Assembly: GCA_003523545.1 (NCBI GenBank)
Contig: DQAM01000093.1
Location: 1-13,848 of the forward strand
DNA from: Dysgonomonas sp.
GTDB lineage: Bacteria > Bacteroidota > Bacteroidia > Bacteroidales > Dysgonomonadaceae
DNA length: 13,848 bases
Direction: 5' to 3'
The notes beneath the pieces are model-generated. The model was not told the DNA's origin and ran no database searches. It worked only from the letters and a program-made list of their open reading frames with translations. This document shows positions 6,904 to 13,848 of this stretch, piece after piece. How positions within the stretch are numbered: position 1 is the stretch's first letter; the number at the start of each line of letters is the position of its first letter. Position numbers and translations under genes: made by a program.

Positions 6904-6936
6904 CTTAAAAACACCTCAGCATGAAATTAGTTGAGG
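6904..6936 (-). terminator. Weak hairpin with T-tract between the two lipoprotein genes
   Basis: CCTCA at one side pairs with TGAGG (6914-6918 with 6932-6936), extendable to seven pairs with one G-U. On the minus strand it is followed by TGTTTTT. This may partly end transcription from the DUF6340-like gene or attenuate the DUF4251 gene. The stem is short, so the call is weak. Confidence 0.3.
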
Positions 6937-6959
6937 ATATAACGGTAAAGCACGTAGTT

Positions 6960-8015
6960 TTAATCCCTATCCTGCAAATCGAGCACTTTGAATTCTCTGA
7001 ATCGTTCTATTAAATGAGTATGGTAAGATTCCGCATTTTCTTTATTCTGCATATCCACCGATGTTTCAGCTGATTCGGTAAATAATTTGACCGCAGTATC
7101 AGACCATACAAGTGCTTCCTTAATATTGTCAATTATCTCATAGGCTAAAGCAATATTACCGGCCAGACGTGCTTTTTTCTTCATATTCTTTTGCTCGGCT
7201 TCGTACGAAGCTTGCCATATTTCTAGTGCGCCTTTCCAATCGTCCGCTTCAACTTTTTTATTGGCTTCTTTGATATCTCCATAATAAGTGCGGTATTCTT
7301 CTATCCACTGCGGCACGAAGGACGCAGCCGATGCTGATGCTATATAAGCAATTGCTCCTTTTACGGCATCACTTAACTCCGGAACACCTTCATAAGATAT
7401 CTGGAAATCTCCGTCATACATGCCCTGCCAATAGACACTATCGCTTAATGACAGCGGAGGTGAAATAAGATTACCGTTTTTTGAATATATATGAAAAACA
7501 GTATTCATCTTCATATCCAGGTAACGGTCTTCGGCTTCGAAAGAAAGGGGTTGCTCATAAGATAACGATCCGACAACAAACCTGTCGAGAGATATGATCG
7601 CATCTACATTCATAATCTCTGCTAATTCTATAACATCAAGAGAATCGATACGCCTTACATCTTCGAAAGCCAGATCTTCCCGTAAAGGATATTCATATAA
7701 GGATACATTATTAAAATAATTCATTCCGCTTAATTCTTCAAAAAGAAGTTCAGTAAGCAGGATACAATTACTGTCGGCAGGTAAGCTTACCTCATCGTAA
7801 GTACGTTCCCCTTTTTCCGTATATTTCAGGTGCCGGTGCCCGTATGTAGCTGGCTGAGGCACAGCATTATTTACGATACCGATACTTGCTATAGTTTTAG
7901 GGATGGTTATTTCTGCCGGTTTCTGCACATCCAATACTATTGTTTTCACACTGGTACAACTTACGCAGAACAAGACAGAAGATAGTATTGTTGTTAATAA
8001 TGATAAACGTGTCAT
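6960..8015 (-). CDS. DUF6340-like TPR lipoprotein
   Basis: Exported protein of 351 residues resembling the Bacteroidetes DUF6340 family; function unknown. Residues 1-19 are a signal sequence and C20 (LFCVSCTS) is the likely lipidated Cys, although a Cys at -3 is atypical for a lipobox. The middle holds a segment of the kind IVNNAVPQP ... LLTELLFEEL ... VDAIISLDRF, then predicted beta structure around MKMNTVFHIYSKNGNLI. Residues about 240-330 look like two tetratricopeptide-type helical hairpins (DDWKGALEIWQ, ARLAGNIALAYEIIDNIKEA, LVWSDTAVKLF). I chose the ATG at 8015; an in-frame TTG 24 nt upstream is covered by an exact TAnnTTTG box at 8037-8044 and so is probably not transcribed. The gene is divergent from xseB and upstream of the DUF4251 lipoprotein gene. 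Confidence 0.82.
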   Translation of the reverse strand: MTRLSLLTTILSSVLFCVSCTSVKTIVLDVQKPAEITIPKTIASIGIVNNAVPQPATYGHRHLKYTEKGERTYDEVSLPADSNCILLTELLFEELSGMNYFNNVSLYEYPLREDLAFEDVRRIDSLDVIELAEIMNVDAIISLDRFVVGSLSYEQPLSFEAEDRYLDMKMNTVFHIYSKNGNLISPPLSLSDSVYWQGMYDGDFQISYEGVPELSDAVKGAIAYIASASAASFVPQWIEEYRTYYGDIKEANKKVEADDWKGALEIWQASYEAEQKNMKKKARLAGNIALAYEIIDNIKEALVWSDTAVKLFTESAETSVDMQNKENAESYHTHLIERFREFKVLDLQDRD

Positions 8016-8036
8016 AGTTTCCGGTTTATTATTTAT

Positions 8037-8044
8037 CAAAAATA
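8037..8044 (-). promoter_or_regulatory. -7 promoter box for the DUF6340-like gene
   Basis: Minus-strand TATTTTTG matches TAnnTTTG exactly, 21 nt before the ATG at 8015, and overlaps the alternative TTG start. It is 22 bp back to back from the divergent box at 8067-8074. Confidence 0.55.
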
Positions 8045-8066
8045 AATTTTATTTTTCAGATAAAGT

Positions 8067-8074
8067 TATTTTTG
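8067..8074 (+). promoter_or_regulatory. -7 promoter box for the xseB operon
   Basis: TATTTTTG matches TAnnTTTG exactly, 32 nt before the xseB ATG at 8107. No good -33 TTTG was seen. It likely drives xseB, ispD and the HAD gene together. Confidence 0.55.
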
Positions 8075-8106
8075 TAAAATAAAACAAACATAAATCGATT
8101 TTGTTA

Positions 8107-8304
8107 ATGGCAAAGAAAGAAAAGTCCTATAATGAAGCTGTGGAAGAATTACAGCTTATCCTTGATAAAATAGAATCGGGAGAACTGGATGTCGACATTC
8201 TGACAGAGGAAATAAAAAAAGCTTCCGCCTTGCTCAAATTTTGTAAGGATAAGCTTTACAAAGCCGATACGGAAATTAAAAAAGCACTGGACAACCTGGA
8301 TTAA
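8107..8304 (+). CDS. xseB: Exodeoxyribonuclease VII small subunit
   Basis: Small subunit of exonuclease VII, which with the large catalytic subunit XseA degrades single-stranded DNA to acid-soluble oligonucleotides in the cytoplasm. The 65-residue size is normal for the family. The sequence is a pair of helices with the typical SYNEAVEELQLILDKIESGE first helix and the LLKFCKDKLYKADTEIKKAL second helix. I start at the ATG at 8107; a TTG at 8101 is in frame but would add only two residues. XseB is often encoded right after xseA, but here the upstream neighbour is a divergent lipoprotein gene, so the large subunit must be elsewhere. It leads the operon and the stop is 13 nt before ispD. Confidence 0.93.
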   Translation: MAKKEKSYNEAVEELQLILDKIESGELDVDILTEEIKKASALLKFCKDKLYKADTEIKKALDNLD

Positions 8305-8317
8305 AGCATATTCGAAT

Positions 8318-8983
8318 ATGAACAATGTAATCATCGTGGCAGGAGGCAAAGGATTAAGAATGGGAGGAGATTTTCCTAAGCAGTTTATTGCCGTCGACAG
8401 TATACCTATACTGATCCGCACAATCGACTCCTTCTACAATTTCGATAACCGGATAAAAATCATCGTAGTTCTGCCCGAATCTTATATCGAGCATTGGCAA
8501 AGGATGTGCAAAGGTTATGGATTTTCGATAAAACATGACGTGGTAGAAGGCGGAGAGACCCGTTTCGACTCGGTCAAAAACGGCCTGAGCCTGGTAGAAG
8601 AAGGATGGGTAGCGGTGCACGATGCCGTAAGGCCTTTTGCTTCAAAACAGCTGATAGGCGAATGTTTCCATCAGGCTACTATTCATCAGGCTGTTATCCC
8701 GGTAATAGAGGTAGTAGACAGCATGAGAGAAATCTCAGGTGAAAATGAAAGCCGTATTGTGGACAGGGCAAATTTCCACCTTGTGCAGACTCCTCAGGTT
8801 TTCGAGTCAGGGTTATTGAAGAAAGCCTATGAACAGCCTTATAATAATTCTTTCACAGATGATGCATCTGTTGTCGAAGCTTACGGGCATAGAGTACATC
8901 TTGTACAGGGGGAAAGGAATAATATCAAAATCACTACCCCTTTTGACCTTACATTAGCCGATGTGATTGCTAAAATAAAATAG
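8318..8983 (+). CDS. ispD: 2-C-methyl-D-erythritol 4-phosphate cytidylyltransferase
   Basis: Third enzyme of the MEP isoprenoid pathway: it joins CTP and methylerythritol 4-phosphate to give CDP-methylerythritol in the cytoplasm. The 221-residue length fits. The nucleotide-binding loop is AGGKGLRMGG (8-17) with PKQF at 20-23, carrying the expected Arg (R14) and Lys (K21). The substrate-site motif VHDAVRP is at 100-106, VQTPQVF and FTDDASVVE follow, and the closing NIKITTPFDL carries the family's late conserved Lys. A related enzyme, the ribitol-phosphate cytidylyltransferase TarI, is possible by fold, but nothing nearby suggests teichoic acid synthesis. It is in an operon between xseB (13 nt) and the HAD gene (5 nt). 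Confidence 0.95.
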   Translation: MNNVIIVAGGKGLRMGGDFPKQFIAVDSIPILIRTIDSFYNFDNRIKIIVVLPESYIEHWQRMCKGYGFSIKHDVVEGGETRFDSVKNGLSLVEEGWVAVHDAVRPFASKQLIGECFHQATIHQAVIPVIEVVDSMREISGENESRIVDRANFHLVQTPQVFESGLLKKAYEQPYNNSFTDDASVVEAYGHRVHLVQGERNNIKITTPFDLTLADVIAKIK

Positions 8984-8988
8984 AACAG

Positions 8989-9405
8989 ATGGATATTTGT
9001 ATAGATTTTGACGGTACCTGTGTGACGCACGAATTCCCTGCTATCGGAAAAGATATAGGCGCTGTGCCGGTGCTTAGGGAATTAACGGAAGCCGGACACA
9101 AACTCATTCTTTTCACGATGCGGAGCGACCGCAAAGTAAAAAAGAAAAAAGACGGCGAAACCATTACAGTCGAAGAGAACTTTTTGACCGATGCGGTAAA
9201 CTGGTTTAAAGAAAACGGTATAGAATTATACGGAATCCAGAAAAACCCGAGGCAGAGATTCTGGACAAATTCTCCTAAAGCTTACGGACATCTTTATATA
9301 GACGATGCCAACCTGGGATGCCCATTGATAATACCCGAAGAAGGAAGACCTTATGTAGACTGGAACGCCGTACGGGAATCATTGAAAGAAAAGGGAATCT
9401 TATAA
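8989..9405 (+). CDS. Small HAD-superfamily hydrolase
   Basis: Probable phosphatase of 138 residues; the substrate is unknown. HAD motif I is DFDGT at 6-10, with nucleophile D6 and acid/base D8. Motif II is the Thr of LFTMRS (T43). A Lys from KNPRQ (K85) or SPKAYG (K97) could serve as motif III. Motif IV is YIDDANLG with D105 and D106. There is only a small insertion after motif II (DRKVKKKKDGETITVEENF, lysine-rich) and no large cap domain, so a large or phosphoprotein substrate could enter. Its ATG is 5 nt after the ispD stop and it ends the xseB-ispD operon, followed by a strong terminator hairpin. Co-transcription with ispD does not prove a link to isoprenoids. Confidence 0.88.
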   Translation: MDICIDFDGTCVTHEFPAIGKDIGAVPVLRELTEAGHKLILFTMRSDRKVKKKKDGETITVEENFLTDAVNWFKENGIELYGIQKNPRQRFWTNSPKAYGHLYIDDANLGCPLIIPEEGRPYVDWNAVRESLKEKGIL

Positions 9406-9472
9406 TTGAAATAGGAAGATATATTTGTATTATATAATTACCCACAGGAGTATAAAGAAATATACTTAATAG

Positions 9473-9507
9473 TAATAAAGGACGGCTTCTAAAGCCGTCC
9501 TTTATTA
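9473..9507. terminator. Bidirectional intrinsic terminator
   Basis: Perfect 16-bp stem, taataaaggacggctt with its reverse complement, and a 3-nt loop (cta). The GC-rich ggacggc/gccgtcc core is flanked by an A-rich 5' side and a T-rich 3' side on both strands, so it can end transcription of the HAD operon on the plus strand and of the GH3 gene on the minus strand, 67 nt and 71 nt past their stops. Confidence 0.8.
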
Positions 9508-9508
9508 C

Positions 9509-9529
9509 GGGTAAGTTTAAAACTTACCC
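9509..9529. repeat. Second short hairpin, gggtaagttt/aaacttaccc
   Basis: Perfect 10-nt arms around one A (in practice an 8- to 9-bp stem). It sits directly after the terminator hairpin inside the outer repeat; with T-rich sequence beyond it (attttttc) it could act as a back-up terminator on the plus strand. Confidence 0.6.
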
Positions 9530-9578
9530 CTACATTTTTTCTTTATACCCCTGTGGGTAATTCAGCTTAACAGGCCTG

Positions 9579-11939
9579 TTATTTTTTCACGATTTCGAAT
9601 CGTTCTTTCAACTTTATATCCTGTGAAGAAGCACCTATCCTTACTTCAAAAAATCCGGGTTCTACTACAAACTCATTGTGTCTGTTCCACAGTCCTAAGT
9701 CCTGCGAAGTCAGCGTAAATTTAACTTCTTTCGTTTCTCCCGGTTGGAGAGGTACACGCTCAAATCCGCGCAAAACCTGCGTATAAGTCGTAACGGAACT
9801 TACTTCATCGTTTATATAAAGCTGTACAACTTCATCACCCGCTATTTTTCCGGTATTCGTTACCTTGAAAGATACATTTATATCTGCCATCTGCCCGGCT
9901 TGTACCGGAGACACTTTTAAGTCGGAATATTCGAAGGTAGTATAACTCAAACCGTATCCGAAAGGATAAAGCGCACCTGACACCCGTACAGGACCTTTAG
10001 TATCCGATCCGGGTTTGAAAGGGAAGGCAAAAGGTATCTGTCCGACAGACTTCGGATAAGTCACTGCCAATTTTCCGCCGGGATTATAGTCACCGAATAA
10101 TACTTCGGCTATCGCAGTTCCCATAAATTCGCCGGGGAATGATGCCTGTATAATTCCGGGCACATATTTGTTTGCCCAATTGATAGATACAGCACGCCCG
10201 TCTATCAATACCAATACCACAGGTTTGCCTGTATTATAAACAGCCCTCAACAATTCAAACTGACGGCCTGTAAGGTCGAGGTCGGAACGGGAGTAAAATT
10301 CCCTTACTGTTTTTTCCGATCCTCCCAATACCAATATAGCGACCTCCGATTCCTGCGCCGCTTTTACAGCCCTGTCTATCATTTCCTGCTCTTCGGAAGA
10401 TAAAGGCTCAGGAATGATTTCACTTTCGGGGAAATTCTTATCCAGAATATCACACCCTTTCTCATATATGATTTGAGTATTCGGTAATAACGCTTCCAAT
10501 CCTTCTTTTATGGTAATAATCTTAGGATTAGCAGGGCCGTAACGGCAGACGAAATCTTTGCTCTCATTTGCATTCGGTCCGATAAGCGCTATTTTTTTCA
10601 GGTTTTTATTTAAAGGCAGGATATTATCTTCGTTTTTCAATAACACTACCGATTGACGGGCAGCATCCAAAGAAACTTTTTTATGTTCTGCATTGGCTAC
10701 CACCTTATCAACGGTTTTCACATCTCCGGGGTACGGATTGTCAAATAAGCCAAGCATGAATTTTACCCGGAGTATATCACGTACACGGGAATCAATTGTA
10801 TGCTCAGACACTTTTCCCAGATTTACCGCCTCTCTCAACGGCAGGATAAAATCCTGAGGAGGAGTAAAGTTCGTCCTTATATTCAATCCGGCATTTACCA
10901 CATCGGCTGCCGCATCTACCGCATCTTTAGAAACCCTGTGCTTGGTCTGTAAATACTCCACCGCTTCACTATCCGATACTACATATCCCTTAAAGCCCCA
11001 TTCCTGACGCAGAATCTCAGTCAGAAAATGATAACTTCCCGTAATCGGTATTCCGTCGTAGTCATTGTAAGAACTCATGACACCCAGAGCACTTGCTTCC
11101 TGAAAAGCGACACGGAAAGGTTCGAGAAAAAGAGTCCTCATCTCGCGCGGAGCAACATGCGGATCGGTGCGGGTATCTTCGTCGCGCCCGCCTACCGGAA
11201 TGCTGTAAACCGCAAAATGCTTGGGAGTTGAAACCAGTCCATGTTTTTGAATTCCGGTCACCATCCGTTTTCCTAACTGGCCCACCAGATAAGGATCTTC
11301 ACCGTAGCATTCTACTACCCTTCCCCACCGGGGATCCTGTGCTATATCCAATATGGGTGAATAAATATTGGTATATCCTAATGCTTTTGCTTCTATGGCA
11401 GTAATATCTGCGATCTGGCTTATCAGGTCTTTATTCCACGTAGCCCCCTGACCGCTTTGTGCAGGGAATAATGTCGCCTGATAATGGCACAATCCGCGGA
11501 TTCCTTCATTCGTAAAATCCACAGGTATACCCAGCCGCGTCTCTTCTACAAACCAGCGCTGTACGGTATGGCGTGCTTCGACACTTTTCGAAAATGGAAA
11601 GGCAAAAGTTCCCCGGAATTTTCCCAGCCCGTTGTGCTGTTCATCGATATTCCCTATCCCGTCTTTCCATATCTCGTTTTTCCAGCCGGGAGTAGGCAGT
11701 GAATCTTCAAGGACACGGCCCGAACCATAGAGGGTGGCCATCTGCGCTGTTTTCTCATCCATAGACATCTGCCTGAGCAGATCTTCCACACGGTCGTTAA
11801 GAGGAGCCTGCGGGTCTTCGTAAATATCTTTTATGCCGTTCTTATTGAAATCGATCCAACCCTTCTGGTAAATATTCTTCCCCTGTGAAAAAGCAGAAAG
11901 TGTGCACGCAAACAAAACAGAAAACAAAAATAACTTCAT
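9579..11939 (-). CDS. Secreted glycoside hydrolase family 3 (beta-glucosidase-like)
   Basis: Retaining beta-glycosidase of 786 residues, probably periplasmic. Residues 1-18 are a type I signal peptide (cut near AFS/QG). The next segment holds a canonical EF-hand-like loop, D30 FNKNGIKDIYE41. The N-terminal barrel shows NEGIRGL (144-150), DPRWGRVVECYGEDPYL (202-218), the substrate-contacting K240-H241, and the catalytic nucleophile D323 in GYVVSDSEAV. The alpha/beta sandwich domain carries E547 in VREFYSRSDLDL, the likely acid/base by position. A fibronectin III-like C-terminal domain ends near VEPGFFEVRIGASSQDIKL. Beta-glucosidase is the default; xylosidase or a related specificity cannot be excluded. 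No SusC/SusD or sugar sensor gene is adjacent, so it is not in an obvious polysaccharide locus within this window. Transcription starts divergent from rpoN, and its 3' end meets the bidirectional terminator. Confidence 0.94.
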   Translation of the reverse strand: MKLFLFSVLFACTLSAFSQGKNIYQKGWIDFNKNGIKDIYEDPQAPLNDRVEDLLRQMSMDEKTAQMATLYGSGRVLEDSLPTPGWKNEIWKDGIGNIDEQHNGLGKFRGTFAFPFSKSVEARHTVQRWFVEETRLGIPVDFTNEGIRGLCHYQATLFPAQSGQGATWNKDLISQIADITAIEAKALGYTNIYSPILDIAQDPRWGRVVECYGEDPYLVGQLGKRMVTGIQKHGLVSTPKHFAVYSIPVGGRDEDTRTDPHVAPREMRTLFLEPFRVAFQEASALGVMSSYNDYDGIPITGSYHFLTEILRQEWGFKGYVVSDSEAVEYLQTKHRVSKDAVDAAADVVNAGLNIRTNFTPPQDFILPLREAVNLGKVSEHTIDSRVRDILRVKFMLGLFDNPYPGDVKTVDKVVANAEHKKVSLDAARQSVVLLKNEDNILPLNKNLKKIALIGPNANESKDFVCRYGPANPKIITIKEGLEALLPNTQIIYEKGCDILDKNFPESEIIPEPLSSEEQEMIDRAVKAAQESEVAILVLGGSEKTVREFYSRSDLDLTGRQFELLRAVYNTGKPVVLVLIDGRAVSINWANKYVPGIIQASFPGEFMGTAIAEVLFGDYNPGGKLAVTYPKSVGQIPFAFPFKPGSDTKGPVRVSGALYPFGYGLSYTTFEYSDLKVSPVQAGQMADINVSFKVTNTGKIAGDEVVQLYINDEVSSVTTYTQVLRGFERVPLQPGETKEVKFTLTSQDLGLWNRHNEFVVEPGFFEVRIGASSQDIKLKERFEIVKK

Positions 11940-11973
11940 GGTAAATTAATTATAAATTTGAAATTTGAAAGTA

Positions 11974-11981
11974 CAAAAATA
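11974..11981 (-). promoter_or_regulatory. -7 promoter box for the GH3 gene
   Basis: Minus-strand TATTTTTG matches TAnnTTTG exactly, 34 nt before the GH3 ATG. A TTTG (11997-12000) lies 15 nt further upstream, slightly closer than the usual -33 spacing. Confidence 0.55.
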
Positions 11982-12058
11982 ATACAGGAAATCCATCAAA
12001 AAAAACATTTTATACAATTACAGCGTTCACCATTTAGTTATTGGTTAAAACTATTTAT

Positions 12059-12066
12059 TATTTTTG
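12059..12066 (+). promoter_or_regulatory. -7 promoter box for rpoN
   Basis: TATTTTTG matches TAnnTTTG exactly, 25 nt before the rpoN ATG. A TTG (12041-12043) lies 15 nt upstream, again a little short of the expected -33 spacing. Confidence 0.55.
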
Positions 12067-12091
12067 TATATCATTTTGACAATCTACCGAC

Positions 12092-13555
12092 ATGGCTCTT
12101 AAACAACAGTTGCAGCAAAAGCAACAACAGAGATTATCCCCTTTGCAGATGCAGGTCATAAAGCTGACCGAGCTTCCTAATATCGAATTGGAAGAGAAAA
12201 TCAAGCAGGAATTGGTAGATAATCCCGCATTGGAAGAAGGCCAGGACACGCCGGAAGATACACAGGATATACTCGAAGATAACACTCTTGACGATTCCGA
12301 CAACATAACACAGGAAGAAATAGCCATGGGCGATTATCTGACCGAAGATGATATTCCCGATTATAGTTTCTCCGCTAAAAATACATCTTCCGAAAGCACG
12401 GTCAGGGAAGAAATTCCTTTTTCATCAGCCGAATCACTGCACGAATCGCTTATCGAACAGCTGCATTTGACGGAACTGGATGACGAATCTACCAAGATTG
12501 CAGAATATGTCATCGGAAACATAGATGAGAACGGTTATCTCGACAGGCCTTTGAGCGCTATTGCGGACGATCTCCTTTTCCAGCAGAACCTGGATGTACC
12601 CCAGGAAAGAATCGAAAAAATATTACATATCATACAGAGTTTCGACCCGGCAGGTGTAGGCGCTCAGGATTTACAGCAGTGCCTGCTGTTGCAGCTCGAA
12701 AGAATGTCTGCGAACGAAACCGTAGAGAATGCAACCATCATCCTGCAAAAATACTTCGATGATTTTTCGAAAAGGCATTATGATAAGATCAAACGCTCTT
12801 TATCGCTGAATGATGATGAATTGAAAAACATCATCCACCTGATAACTACATTAAACCCCAAACCGGGTAATAATTGGGGAGATGCTCTATCGCAGACGAT
12901 GAATACCGTTATCCCCGATTTTATAGTTGAGTCTTACAACGGGGAAGTTTTCATGAGCCTTAATAACAGGAATATCCCCGAATTACGCGTCAACCGCGAA
13001 TACTCGGAAATGCTCCGCGGATACACCGAAAACAAACAAGGAATGACTAACGAGGCCAAAAATGCCGCTTTGTTCGTAAAACAAAAGCTGGATTCGGCCC
13101 GCTGGTTTATAGATGCCATCAGGCAGCGGCAGGAAACCCTGCAGCGCACCATGCAGGCGATTGTGGATATGCAGTATAATTTCTTTCTTACCGGAGACGA
13201 ATCGACCCTTAGGCCGATGATATTAAAAGACATAGCCGAGAAGGCCGGTTACGATATATCTACCATATCGAGGGTCAGCAACAGCAAATACGTACAGACT
13301 AACTTCGGAGTATATCCTCTGAAATACTTTTTCTCCGAATCTATGCAGAACGATGCGGGAGAGGAAGTATCTTCGCGCGAAGTAAAAGCTATCCTCCGGG
13401 AATGTATAGAAAACGAAGATACCAAAAAGCCCCTTACGGACGATAAACTAGCCGAGATACTGAAAGAGAAAGGATATATCATCGCCCGGCGTACTGTTGC
13501 CAAGTACCGGGAGCAGATGAATATTCCTGTGGCACGATTAAGAAAAAACATTTGA
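12092..13555 (+). CDS. rpoN: RNA polymerase sigma-54 factor
   Basis: Alternative sigma factor that directs RNA polymerase to -24/-12 promoters and needs an AAA+ activator to open DNA. All regions are present in 487 residues. Region I is the Gln-rich LKQQLQQKQQQRLSPLQMQV start and the LPNIELEEKIKQELVDNPAL helix that contacts activators. An acidic region II follows (about 50-100, rich in Asp and Glu). The core-binding region includes ESLHESLIEQL and the FDPAGVGAQDLQQCLLLQL block. The helix-turn-helix begins near D380 (DIAEKAGYDISTISRVSNSK), and the diagnostic RpoN box ARRTVAKYRE is at 465-474. It is divergent from the GH3 gene and its stop is 1 nt before the next ATG. No activator gene is in the window. 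Confidence 0.97.
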   Translation: MALKQQLQQKQQQRLSPLQMQVIKLTELPNIELEEKIKQELVDNPALEEGQDTPEDTQDILEDNTLDDSDNITQEEIAMGDYLTEDDIPDYSFSAKNTSSESTVREEIPFSSAESLHESLIEQLHLTELDDESTKIAEYVIGNIDENGYLDRPLSAIADDLLFQQNLDVPQERIEKILHIIQSFDPAGVGAQDLQQCLLLQLERMSANETVENATIILQKYFDDFSKRHYDKIKRSLSLNDDELKNIIHLITTLNPKPGNNWGDALSQTMNTVIPDFIVESYNGEVFMSLNNRNIPELRVNREYSEMLRGYTENKQGMTNEAKNAALFVKQKLDSARWFIDAIRQRQETLQRTMQAIVDMQYNFFLTGDESTLRPMILKDIAEKAGYDISTISRVSNSKYVQTNFGVYPLKYFFSESMQNDAGEEVSSREVKAILRECIENEDTKKPLTDDKLAEILKEKGYIIARRTVAKYREQMNIPVARLRKNI

Positions 13556-13556
13556 T

Positions 13557-13848
13557 ATGTGGAAACTGGGAAGCTTTTTTTCTAAACTTATATCCTATAT
13601 TTTTCAACCCCTGCTGATGCCGCTTTACAGCGTGGCATTGCTTTTCGTATATACTAATTTTTACGATTTGTATACGGGGCAGATGTTGCGTTTCCTTCTT
13701 CCGGTATTAACTTTCTCTTTTCTCATTCCAAGTCTTTTTCTTCTCATTCTATGGAGATTGAAATACATCAACAACCTGGATTCGATAGAACAGCAGGAAA
13801 GGTTTTTTCCTTATCTGATTTTTTTCACATCCAATATCAGCCTTCTTT
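13557..13848 (+). CDS. Polytopic membrane protein, 3' end cut by the window
   Basis: First 97 codons of a membrane protein that runs off the right edge, too short for a firm family call. Three hydrophobic segments are visible: about 13-35 (YIFQPLLMPLYSVALLFVY), 45-66 (LRFLLPVLTFSFLIPSLFLL) and 83-97 (FPYLIFFTSNISLLF). A charged, cytoplasm-like loop RLKYINNLDSIEQQERFF separates the last two. The FQPLLMPLYS start resembles membrane proteins often annotated as PAP2-related in Bacteroidetes, but no phosphatase motif is within the visible part. The ATG begins 1 nt after the rpoN stop, so the two are almost certainly co-transcribed. Confidence 0.75.
   Translation, partial: MWKLGSFFSKLISYIFQPLLMPLYSVALLFVYTNFYDLYTGQMLRFLLPVLTFSFLIPSLFLLILWRLKYINNLDSIEQQERFFPYLIFFTSNISLL

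Larger units (their letters stand above)
9436..9562. repeat. Nested palindromic element in a convergent junction
   Basis: Outer arms 9436-9460 and 9538-9562 are reverse complements over 25 nt with a single mismatch (aattacccacaggagtataa, the other arm having a G at the variable base). Inside are a perfect 16-bp hairpin (9473-9507) and a near-perfect 10-bp hairpin (9509-9529). The arms start and end at TA/AATT, which would fit a TA or AATT target duplication, but palindromic ends make this ambiguous. It fills the space between the HAD and GH3 genes. It may be a miniature transposable element that now serves as a terminator. Confidence 0.75.

Noticed and set aside
8016..8039. In-frame TTG start extending the DUF6340-like protein
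   Set aside because: It overlaps the -7 box at 8037-8044, and the ATG at 8015 gives a compact signal peptide.
1..13848. CRISPR array, tRNA/rRNA gene, integron, prophage or defence system
   Set aside because: No regularly spaced direct repeats, RNA gene signatures, integrase, transposase or known defence domains were seen on either strand.

Overview
The window looks like ordinary chromosome from a low-to-mid GC member of the Bacteroidales. A Parabacteroides/Bacteroides/Dysgonomonas-like genome is my inference; the genus cannot be fixed by reading alone. The evidence is the gene families (DUF4251 and DUF6340-like lipoproteins, Bacteroidetes-type TopB, GH3 enzyme, short GntR regulator), the near absence of Shine-Dalgarno sequences, and exact matches to the Bacteroidetes -7 promoter box TAnnTTTG upstream of seven genes, 19-34 nt before the chosen ATG. 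No RNA gene, CRISPR array, integrase or transposase was seen, and no stretch longer than 300 bases lacks a gene.

Layout. (1) 51-3323, + strand: topoisomerase III (topB), a secreted SH3-like protein whose ATG overlaps the topB stop, and a Nudix hydrolase starting 4 nt later; this is a tight three-gene operon. (2) 3372-5015, - strand: a membrane-anchored PstS-like substrate-binding protein, followed by a short YtrA-type GntR regulator with its own promoter and a candidate operator. (3) 5097-6176, + strand, divergent from the previous gene: a flippase-like LPG_synthase_TM/UPF0104 membrane protein whose last eight codons and stop lie inside one arm of a long inverted repeat. (4) 6364-8015, - strand: a DUF4251 lipoprotein downstream of a DUF6340-like TPR lipoprotein. 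(5) 8107-9405, + strand: xseB, ispD and a small HAD phosphatase as one operon. (6) 9579-11939, - strand: a secreted family 3 glycoside hydrolase. (7) 12092-13848, + strand, divergent from it: rpoN (sigma-54) and the first 97 codons of a polytopic membrane protein cut by the window edge.

The genes are mostly housekeeping: DNA topology and repair (topB, xseB), isoprenoid precursors (ispD), transcription (rpoN, GntR), envelope proteins and glycan breakdown. I see no clear new multi-gene system. The least explained parts are two large nested palindromes in convergent junctions (6149-6342 and 9436-9562), the orphan membrane-tethered PstS-like protein, the TopB active-site variant, and a secreted SH3 protein coupled to a topoisomerase.
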